Source of the DNA: Syntrophomonas sp. UBA4922
GTDB lineage: Bacteria > Bacillota > Syntrophomonadia > Syntrophomonadales > Syntrophomonadaceae
Reading direction: 5' to 3'
Assembly (NCBI GenBank): GCA_002398825.1
Contig: DHBS01000051.1
Coordinates: 92,562-112,205 of the forward strand
DNA: 19,644 nucleotides
A program made the position numbers and the translations under genes. Under the pieces are notes generated by a model that was not told where the DNA came from, ran no database searches, and saw only the letters and a list, made by a program, of their open reading frames with translations. Each line of letters begins with the position of its first letter. Position 1 is the first letter of the stretch. This document shows positions 1 through 5,140 of this stretch, piece after piece.

Positions 1-57
1 TAGAGCATCGCCTTGCCAAGGCGAGGGTCGAGAGTTCGAATCTCTTCTTCCGCTCCA
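1..57 (+). tRNA. tRNA-Gly(GCC), 5'-truncated
   Basis: The anticodon arm with loop TTGCCAA (anticodon GCC), a T-arm with GTTCGAAT and a 3' end TCCA encoded in the DNA are visible. The 5' acceptor strand and D-arm lie outside the window. It is followed by a terminator-like hairpin, so it closes an upstream tRNA transcript. Confidence 0.92.
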
Positions 58-68
58 TACGAAAACCG

Positions 69-97
69 GCGCTGCTGATGCGGCGCTTTTATTTTTA
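69..97 (+). terminator. Rho-independent terminator after tRNA-Gly
   Basis: A 7-bp stem (GCGCTGC with GCGGCGC, one G-U pair, loop TGAT) is followed by TTTTATTTTT. It sits 12 nt after the CCA end of tRNA-Gly. Confidence 0.8.
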
Positions 98-239
98 CAG
101 AAGCTATTAGCCCCGTTTTAGCCCCGCAACTATGTATAGCCGAAACCCAGCCCATGGTTATACTTAGCCAAGCGAAAGAGCCAACGCCTCAAGACTAACA
201 TTTCTAAATCGCGAAGCTGGCCATACTAAATTCTTATTC

Positions 240-268
240 TTGCAATAACCCGGTAAAGTTGATATAAT
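240..268 (+). promoter_or_regulatory. Sigma-A promoter of the tRNA-Cys/tRNA-Leu operon
   Basis: A -35 box TTGCAA (240-245) and a -10 box TATAAT (263-268) are separated by exactly 17 bp. The predicted start is near 275, about 20 nt before tRNA-Cys. The stretch 98-239 between the preceding terminator and this promoter holds no gene that I can support. Confidence 0.8.
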
Positions 269-295
269 TATGACTGCGCGAAATGCGCCAATTGG

Positions 296-371
296 GGGCG
301 GATGGCGAAGAGGCTAACGCTGTGGTCTGCAAAATCACCATGCGCCGGTTCGAATCCGGCTCCGCCCTCCA
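296..371 (+). tRNA. tRNA-Cys(GCA)
   Basis: This is a full 76-nt cloverleaf. The acceptor GGGCGGA pairs with TCCGCCC, the anticodon loop reads TCTGCAAAA (anticodon GCA), the T-arm is GCCGG-TTCGAAT-CCGGC, and the discriminator T is followed by an encoded CCA. It is first in a two-tRNA transcript with tRNA-Leu. Confidence 0.95.
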
Positions 372-389
372 TCTTAATTGAATGCGATT

Positions 390-478
390 GCCCGGGTGGC
401 GGAATAGGCAGACGCACGGGACTTAAAATCCCGCGGGGCTCAAACCCCGTACCGGTTCGACCCCGGTCTCGGGCACCA
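390..478 (+). tRNA. tRNA-Leu(UAA)
   Basis: This is an 89-nt class II tRNA with a long variable arm. The acceptor GCCCGGG pairs with CTCGGGC, the anticodon stem CGGGA/TCCCG encloses loop CTTAAAA (anticodon TAA), and the T-arm has GGTTCGACC. The discriminator A and an encoded CCA end the gene. It lies 18 nt after tRNA-Cys and is followed by a terminator. Confidence 0.95.
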
Positions 479-491
479 CTAAGATAAAATT

Positions 492-514
492 ACCGGCTTA
501 ACAGGCCGGTTTTT
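492..514 (+). terminator. Rho-independent terminator of the tRNA operon
   Basis: The stem ACCGGC/GCCGGT with a 7-nt loop is followed by a run of T. It separates the tRNA transcript from the CRISPR-Cas locus. I see no gene between here and cas6 at 733, and no convincing -35/-10 pair. A short palindrome CATTAATG lies at 663-670. Confidence 0.85.
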
Positions 515-732
515 GGTTTTCTGGGAATTATTTAAATTAGTGTCATCAAAGTGACATTCGCTTGTCGCGCAGGCAGGTTATGCTTTTATCATCTGTTTAG
601 AATAAGGATACTCCAAAAAATGAAATATTAATCTATTATGCATCTATTTGTAAAATCCTTTCCATTAATGAAGGAAATATCTGGTTTTTAGTAGAAATTT
701 GAAAATAATAATATCTTATCGGGGATATTGAT

Positions 733-1479
733 ATGCGAATAAACATAGAGCTTTTTTCAGAAAAGGAAATCAGGCTGCCCATACACTACAGTCACATGGT
801 GCAGGGGTTTTTATACAAAAACCTTAGAGATCGCGAATACAGCGAATTTCTTCACCAAACCGGTTTTTGGCATGGTAGAAAGCAGTTCAGGCTTTTTACT
901 TTCTCCAGATTGCTGGCTCCATTCATCTTCTATAAAGACCAGGGAATCATCGCTTTTCGTCCCCCCATTCACTTGATCATTTCCTCTCCGCTTGAACCGT
1001 TTATTACCGACCTGGCTGAGACCTTGATCACTTCCGACTGGGGATTCCTGGGCGGCAGCGTTGTTGAGGTAAAAAGCATAACGGTGGAAAAAGAGATTGC
1101 GTTTGGGGATAGAGTTCAAATCAAAATGCTCTCCCCTACTGTGGCTTATTCCACCGTTAATCTGGAGAACAACCGCAAGCGCACCGAATACTATTCTCCC
1201 TGGCAGGCCCGATTCCAGGAAATCACCCGTTCCAATCTGCTGGCAAAATACCAGGTCTTGTATGGAGAATCTCCAAGCAATGACGAGTTTAGAATTATCC
1301 CCAACGGAAACCAGGAGCAGCGCTTCAAAGCGGTAATCAATTACAAAGGGACTTATATCGTCGGATATAACGGCATCTACTGGCTGAAGGGCAATCCGGA
1401 GCTGATCAAGGTGGCCTATGATACCGGCCTGGGTTCGAAAAATTCCCAGGGATTTGGATGCTGGGAGGTGGTGGGGTAA
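733..1479 (+). CDS. cas6: Cas6 pre-crRNA endoribonuclease
   Basis: This 248-aa RAMP-superfamily endoribonuclease cuts CRISPR transcripts within each repeat to leave the 8-nt 5' handle (here ATTGAAAC). The N-terminal ferredoxin fold contains LPIHYSHMVQGFLY, where LPI..N/S..LQ is usual. H41 in FLHQTGFWHG sits where the catalytic His of type I-B Cas6 proteins is usually found. The C-terminus has the glycine-rich loop GLGSKNSQGFGCWEVV (about 233-248) typical of Cas6. The start ATG has a modest GGGGAT site 7 nt upstream. The gene stands apart from the other cas genes: it is first in the locus and is followed by the crRNA-like RNA element, so it probably has its own transcript. It is the only Cas6 in the window and must serve both the I-B and the III-D complexes. 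Confidence 0.93.
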   Translation: MRINIELFSEKEIRLPIHYSHMVQGFLYKNLRDREYSEFLHQTGFWHGRKQFRLFTFSRLLAPFIFYKDQGIIAFRPPIHLIISSPLEPFITDLAETLITSDWGFLGGSVVEVKSITVEKEIAFGDRVQIKMLSPTVAYSTVNLENNRKRTEYYSPWQARFQEITRSNLLAKYQVLYGESPSNDEFRIIPNGNQEQRFKAVINYKGTYIVGYNGIYWLKGNPELIKVAYDTGLGSKNSQGFGCWEVVG

Positions 1480-1498
1480 GGAGTATAACTTAATGAAT

Positions 1499-1527
1499 TT
1501 GAGAGTGTCAGGTGCTTGTGTTATAAT
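1499..1527 (+). promoter_or_regulatory. Strong promoter of the crRNA-like RNA gene
   Basis: A -35 box TTGAGA (1499-1504) is followed by a 17-bp spacer and a perfect TATAAT (1522-1527). The box is preceded by TGT (1519-1521), an extended -10 element. The predicted start is near 1534, about 23 nt before the first degenerate repeat. The promoter begins only 19 bp after the cas6 stop codon and precedes no long ORF, so it appears to drive a short non-coding RNA. Confidence 0.72.
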
Positions 1528-1556
1528 CCTGAGCAGATAACAATGAAATCACATTA

Positions 1557-1578
1557 ACCCCTGTTCAGGAATTGAAAT
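1557..1578 (+). repeat. Degenerate CRISPR repeat (psi-repeat 1, 3' half)
   Basis: AGGAATTGAAA (1567-1577) is identical to positions 19-29 of the array repeat at 19282 onward; the final C is T here. Just upstream CCT-GTTC-AGG can form the same small stem as CCT-ATG-AGG of the true repeat, with one extra loop base. The 5' half of the repeat is not recognisable. The Cas6 handle is therefore retained, as expected if this element only needs to supply the 5' end of a guide. Confidence 0.72.
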
Positions 1579-1605
1579 TATTATATTCATTAGTATTAAG
1601 ATTTA

Positions 1606-1635
1606 GTTTTTAGTTTACCTAAAAGGGGTTCTGGC
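1606..1635 (+). repeat. Degenerate CRISPR repeat (psi-repeat 2)
   Basis: An ungapped comparison with the 30-bp array repeat gives 20 identities. The first 8 bases GTTTTTAG are exact, TACCTA is kept, and AGG is kept, so the CCT/AGG stem survives with loop AAA. Divergence is concentrated in the last 9 bases, where the site merges into the terminator stem. Confidence 0.72.
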
Positions 1636-1665
1636 ATCTGCCATAGAGGTAGGTGTCTTTTTTTT
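1633..1665 (+). terminator. Rho-independent terminator of the crRNA-like RNA
   Basis: GGCATCTGCC pairs with GGTAGGTGTC (10 bp, three G-U pairs) around loop ATAGA, followed by eight T. It ends the transcript started near 1534 and insulates it from the operon downstream. Confidence 0.72.
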
Positions 1666-1678
1666 ATTATTGAATAAT
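1666..1678 (+). promoter_or_regulatory. Perfect 13-bp palindrome ahead of the operon promoter
   Basis: ATTATT-G-AATAAT is a perfect inverted repeat immediately upstream of the putative -35 region of the next promoter. It could be a protein operator. It could also be chance in AT-rich DNA, since nothing else supports binding. Confidence 0.3.
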
Positions 1679-1708
1679 GTACAATTTATATGTACTAGTT
1701 AATATAAT
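1678..1708 (+). promoter_or_regulatory. Promoter of the nuclease/III-D/I-B operon, target of the crRNA-like RNA
   Basis: TATAAT at 1703-1708 is a perfect -10 box. The -35 is weak: TGTACA (1678-1683) at 19 bp is the best candidate, with TACAAT (1680-1685) at 17 bp as the alternative. The start would be near 1715, giving a leader of about 135 nt before the nuclease gene. It is the only clear promoter before a run of co-directional genes reaching 19124. The pseudo-spacer match covers the region from 1709 back to 1683, that is the -10 box and spacer. A Cascade complex bound here would block RNA polymerase. Confidence 0.6.
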
Positions 1709-1744
1709 ATGAAGCTGATATTTGTATGGGATTATGGTAAAATT

Positions 1745-1849
1745 ATGAAAGGGACAGATGAGGTTAATAAGCTGCTTAGATCATCCGGTGGGACAAGTAT
1801 GGAGCAAACAAAAAGCAAGATGTTACATGTTCTGGAGAAAGGAAGATAG
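1745..1849 (+). CDS. Possible 34-aa small peptide in the operon leader
   Basis: A short ORF begins at ATG 1745 (MKGTDEVNKLL...) and ends at TAG 1847-1849, just before the nuclease start. The frame opens at ATG 1709 (46 aa), but that ATG touches the -10 box and would precede the predicted transcription start, so 1745 is the more realistic start. No good ribosome binding site is visible. I do not recognise the peptide. It may be a leader peptide, a relic of a longer gene, or non-coding leader RNA. If the module is a true CreTA, this region is where a toxic RNA or peptide would be sought. Confidence 0.25.
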   Translation: MKGTDEVNKLLRSSGGTSMEQTKSKMLHVLEKGR

Positions 1850-1851
1850 AA

Positions 1852-2787
1852 ATGAGTAAGAATTTAGAACAAGATGGCAGAATGGCGTTTGAAAAAATCC
1901 ATAAAAATTACAAGTATCTAAACAAAATGATGGTAGAAGAAATGGAGATTGCCTCAGAGCATGACGGCTTGACCGGTGATTACCGCGAACAGATGTGGAT
2001 GAAGCTGTTTCGAAGCATTATTCCTCAAAAATTTTCCATGGCCCAAGGGGTAATGATTATTGATTCGAAAGGAAATATCTCCAAGGAAGTGGATATTGCC
2101 GTATACGATGAGCAGTATACCCCCTATGTTTTTCAATACAATACCCTGAAATTTATCCCCATAGAAGCCGTTGCAGTGGTGATTGAATGTAAAAGCACTA
2201 ATCCGAAGCCAGATGAGTTAAAAGAATGGGCGGATAAAATTGAAAAATTGACCCCCAAAGCTACCGGTGTTGCCCGAATGGCTACGGGGTATTCCTGTGG
2301 GATAACAAATCCATCTCAATTAAAAACAAGGCCAATCAAAATTTTGGCCACCATCAGAACATATAAAACTGAAGAACCGATGAAAAATATAAAAGGAAAG
2401 TTGGGAGATTATTTCGATTTTATCCTTCAAGAGCAAGGGGTCAAAGAAAATAGAGAATTTAAAGTAATGATAAAAAATGAAGACAAATCTTTGGGCTGGT
2501 GGGGGCATAGATTAAACGGGCAAGGAGGAGACGAATATCTCAAGATTAAAGATATGGATAAGTGTCAATTAAACCAGGCAGATTACGGAGAGTTGGATTT
2601 TGACGGAATAGATCTCCTTAAAAATACTTTGCAAGATCTAAGAGTTGAAGGAAATGAATTGCTTTCCCTCAATTTGCAATTGAACCAACTGCTGATGATT
2701 TTAAACAATCCCATGTTATTCCCGCATTTTGCCTATGCCAAACGATTCAATGAGATTATCAACAGCCTGCCCGAGAATGAAAAATAA
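1852..2787 (+). CDS. DUF6602-like PD-(D/E)XK nuclease
   Basis: This 311-aa soluble protein carries a clear restriction-endonuclease-like core. It has an N-terminal acidic helix with REQ (E46), a beta-hairpin with EVDIAVYD (D81), and VVIECKS (E112, K114). Together these form the D...ExK metal-binding centre of PD-(D/E)XK enzymes. The layout TGDYREQMWMKLFRSIIP, then the D and ExK strands, resembles DUF6602 proteins. The C-terminal half (about 200-311) is mostly helical and unrecognised. The start has AAAGGAAG 6 nt upstream. It is the first gene after the promoter targeted by the crRNA-like RNA and lies 30 bp before cas10. It could be an ancillary effector nuclease of the type III module, although no CARF or other cyclic-nucleotide sensor domain is visible. 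It could also be a damage-triggered toxin. The catalytic core is well supported; the role is inferred. Confidence 0.7.
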   Translation: MSKNLEQDGRMAFEKIHKNYKYLNKMMVEEMEIASEHDGLTGDYREQMWMKLFRSIIPQKFSMAQGVMIIDSKGNISKEVDIAVYDEQYTPYVFQYNTLKFIPIEAVAVVIECKSTNPKPDELKEWADKIEKLTPKATGVARMATGYSCGITNPSQLKTRPIKILATIRTYKTEEPMKNIKGKLGDYFDFILQEQGVKENREFKVMIKNEDKSLGWWGHRLNGQGGDEYLKIKDMDKCQLNQADYGELDFDGIDLLKNTLQDLRVEGNELLSLNLQLNQLLMILNNPMLFPHFAYAKRFNEIINSLPENEK

Positions 2788-2817
2788 ATATTGCAGCAAA
2801 GAGAGGAGGAAACGCCA

Positions 2818-4416
2818 ATGGCTGTCTATGCTTACATAGATGTGTCGCAAAAACAAGAATACATCTACAAAAATAATAAACTGGTAGATAATCTTTATCA
2901 TTCCTTCGTCATTAAGGCTGTAACCGAAAAATTGACTGGGGACGGAAATCCATCAGACAAAGAGAGTTTGGCAGAATTAAGGGACATTGTATTTTTGGAA
3001 AAATATTTAGATGAAAATTTTTCGCAGCAATATGTTTTTGAATATTCAGGTGGGGGCAACAGTATTATCCGTTTTGAGACTAAGGAAGATGCTATTCGCT
3101 TTGTCAAAGAATATTCCTTTAAAGTATTGGAAGCCTATCCGGATCTGGAGTTATATATCAGCTTGATAGATGAGGAAAAAGAAGGAATAGCGGAGCAAGC
3201 TGATAAAGATGGGAAAATAAGAAGACTATTAGCCCAAAAGGCTGATGAATTGAAGGAGAAACGCCGATCACGCTTTAAACGCTGGAGCTATGGAGTAGAA
3301 GTGATTGATGAGAACGGACAGGCTAAACAGATAAAATCTGATGATCGCAAAAAAGATACAGACGAACAAAGAAAGAAGATAATCAGAAAATATTTATTCG
3401 AAAAATTTGAAAATGCTTTGGGGAATGCTGTGAAGGTTACGGAAAAGCTGAATGATTATAAAAAGGAAAAAGACGGCAAAAGCTATATCGGGGTTATTGC
3501 CATTGACGGCAATCATATGGGGCACATCGTAAATAGCATTGTTAGCTTTGAAGTTTTAAGAAATTTTAGTGAAGCAGTTGAAAAAACTTACTTTAACGCT
3601 ATTGTGGCGGCTTTGCAGGAATATCGAAACAAAGTGGAAGCCGAAGACCTGCTGCTTACCCCGGTTTTGCAGTCAGGAGACGACATTTGCTTGATTGTTG
3701 AAGCAGAACATGCCATTGCAATTGCGGCGGGCATCATCAAAAAAATAGCGGAAAATTCTTGTGATCAGCAGGTTTTGCAAAAAGTAATCGGCTCCGGTTA
3801 TTTAACCGCTTGCGGAGGGGTAGCCATTGCCAGATACAGCTATCCGTTTTTTGAAGCGGTAAAAATAGCGGAAAGTCTGTGTCACAGGGCAAAAGAAAAT
3901 ATTTATTTGGTCAAAACCATGGAAGAAGAAAGGCAGCGGAAATGTTTCCTCCATTGGGAAGTTGTCCAAAGCCAGGTAACTACGGGGATTCCCTATGAGA
4001 GCTATGTGAAGGACAGAAATATTCAGGTAAGGTTTCATATTAAACCCCTGTGCATCGACCAGACTGATCTGGTTCATAAAGACGGTATATTCAGCTATGA
4101 GGCTTTTAACAGACTGGTTAGAGCAATCCAAAAAGAAAAAAAGATCAGCAGTTCTTTGCTGGAAAATTTAAAGAAGCAAATGTATGAAGGCATTGAGGTA
4201 TACTGCTTATTTTTAGAAATCAATAATCAGGAAAGTAAATTTTTGAAAAATTTGATTATAGATATATTGAGCAAGAATGTAGATCAATATATGACGATGG
4301 TTAAAAAAGATGTCGGGCAAGTCATCTATATTTTAAACGACGTGCTGGAAGCGCTGCCGTTTATAGCCAAGCTAAAGGAGGGCTCTGATGGGACAGGAGA
4401 AAAAATATCAAATTAA
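2818..4416 (+). CDS. cas10: Cas10, small type III-D-like large subunit without HD domain
   Basis: The start ATG at 2818 has AGGAGG 8 nt upstream and gives 532 aa; a TTG at 2791 is in frame but lacks such a site. The protein begins directly with Palm1 (MAVYAYIDVSQKQEYIY, then FEYSGGGN at about 75-81), so the usual N-terminal HD nuclease is missing. Palm2 carries IAIDGNHMG (D230), matching the ADGNxMG motif of Cas10/Cmr2. Its cyclase loop reads LQSGDD (286-289), so the canonical GGDD has Ser in the first position while both metal-binding Asp remain. It is shorter than most Cas10 proteins. Role: scaffold of the type III effector and possibly synthesis of cyclic oligoadenylate. The next gene overlaps it by 29 bp. 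With SGDD, synthase activity is likely but not certain. Confidence 0.87.
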   Translation: MAVYAYIDVSQKQEYIYKNNKLVDNLYHSFVIKAVTEKLTGDGNPSDKESLAELRDIVFLEKYLDENFSQQYVFEYSGGGNSIIRFETKEDAIRFVKEYSFKVLEAYPDLELYISLIDEEKEGIAEQADKDGKIRRLLAQKADELKEKRRSRFKRWSYGVEVIDENGQAKQIKSDDRKKDTDEQRKKIIRKYLFEKFENALGNAVKVTEKLNDYKKEKDGKSYIGVIAIDGNHMGHIVNSIVSFEVLRNFSEAVEKTYFNAIVAALQEYRNKVEAEDLLLTPVLQSGDDICLIVEAEHAIAIAAGIIKKIAENSCDQQVLQKVIGSGYLTACGGVAIARYSYPFFEAVKIAESLCHRAKENIYLVKTMEEERQRKCFLHWEVVQSQVTTGIPYESYVKDRNIQVRFHIKPLCIDQTDLVHKDGIFSYEAFNRLVRAIQKEKKISSSLLENLKKQMYEGIEVYCLFLEINNQESKFLKNLIIDILSKNVDQYMTMVKKDVGQVIYILNDVLEALPFIAKLKEGSDGTGEKISN

Positions 4417-5140
4417 AATAGAAATTGGCAGCGAAGCTATTCTTACCAGAGGCGAGAAGGAGAGCAATCTTGTACAAGCCAGAGCGCAGACTGATGTTCA
4501 TGGGTTTGTCTATTTCCATGCCAAAACCTTGAAGGGTCAGCTTAAACGCCAGGCTTTTTGGCTGTTGAAGCAGTATGCGTCTATGGACCCTAGTGCAGGA
4601 AAGGCGCGGGCTCAGGCTTTTTATAAATCTGTCGTCCGATTGTTTGGCATTAACAAAGAGGAAACCAACAGTAAATGCAAATTAGAATACTCCGGGCAAG
4701 GACGAGATCCCGGTTTGATGAAACTGAGCAATCTGGAACTTGATGAAAAGCTGAGAAACTATTTTATTGCTCAGCAGAAGACAGATGAAGAGAAGGAATT
4801 CTATCGAATCTCTCCCCATGATTTAATTGCAGCTCAAACCCATATCCGTACAGGGATTCAACTAGAGCACGGTGTAGCTAAAAATAGGATGTTGAATACT
4901 TTTCATACCGTAAGGAAGGGCTTGATATTTTACTCCACGGTTTCCTTTGACGAAGAGGTAAACCGGGATTTGATAGATGACTTAGCCCGGATCATCTATT
5001 CTTTCCGGAGGATTGGCGCTGGCGTCCACCGGGGAAGAGGGGAGATCAAGGCATGCTTACTCATTGATGGAGAGGAGATGCCGTATGGTCAATGCATAAA
5101 CACAGGGGGTGAAAGAAATGTGTTATTACCGAATTGTTGA
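4388..5140 (+). CDS. cas7: Single-domain Cas7 (Csm3-like RAMP) of the type III-D module
   Basis: This 250-aa RAMP-fold backbone subunit is predicted to bind crRNA. The thumb/loop motif FHAKTLKGQLKR (43-54) corresponds to the PGSSLKGxLR motif of Csm3. RLFG lies at 84-87, and the C-terminal glycine-rich loop RIGAGVHRGRGEIKA is at 208-221. Counting back from the LKG motif without gaps, the position of the catalytic Asp of Csm3 falls on V29/Q30, with no acidic residue, so this subunit may not cut target RNA. That alignment is by eye. ATG 4388 has an excellent AAAGGAGG site. It overlaps cas10 by 29 bp and the next gene by 23 bp. In type III-Dv systems the corresponding domain is the N-terminal part of a Cas7-Cas5-Cas11 fusion. 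Confidence 0.82.
   Translation: MGQEKKYQIKIEIGSEAILTRGEKESNLVQARAQTDVHGFVYFHAKTLKGQLKRQAFWLLKQYASMDPSAGKARAQAFYKSVVRLFGINKEETNSKCKLEYSGQGRDPGLMKLSNLELDEKLRNYFIAQQKTDEEKEFYRISPHDLIAAQTHIRTGIQLEHGVAKNRMLNTFHTVRKGLIFYSTVSFDEEVNRDLIDDLARIIYSFRRIGAGVHRGRGEIKACLLIDGEEMPYGQCINTGGERNVLLPNC

Larger units (their letters stand above)
1534..1665 (+). ncRNA. Candidate CreA/CreR-type crRNA-like regulatory RNA
   Basis: This is a predicted RNA of about 130 nt with its own promoter and terminator. Its order is degenerate repeat 1 (1557-1578, 3' handle kept), a 27-nt pseudo-spacer (1579-1605), and degenerate repeat 2 (1606-1635, 5' half kept). Cut by Cas6, it would give one crRNA-like guide. The pseudo-spacer matches the minus strand at 1709-1683: nt 1-9 are perfect, nt 1-17 match at 15 positions (mismatches at 10 and 12), and the whole matches at 18 of 27. 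The site covers the TATAAT box of the downstream promoter and is flanked on the protospacer strand by 5'-TCA, a plausible I-B PAM. CreA of CreTA modules and CreR RNAs are known to repress promoters through Cascade with such partial matches. The repeat identities, the match and the flanking signals are seen. Expression and function are inferred. Confidence 0.75.

Noticed and set aside
302..487. Plus-strand ORF of 61 codons
   Set aside because: It is a translation of the tRNA-Cys and tRNA-Leu genes and cannot be a protein gene.
631..650. A second target of the pseudo-spacer upstream of cas6
   Set aside because: Only TATTAT matches and the following bases diverge, so it is well within chance for AT-rich DNA. 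The site at 1683-1709 is far better.
1557..1635. An ordinary second CRISPR array
   Set aside because: There are only two, strongly and complementarily degenerate repeats, the spacer is short, and the unit has its own promoter and terminator. A crRNA-like regulatory gene explains it better.
1670..1675. TTGAAT as the -35 box of the operon promoter
   Set aside because: The distance to TATAAT at 1703 is 27 bp, too long for a sigma-A promoter.
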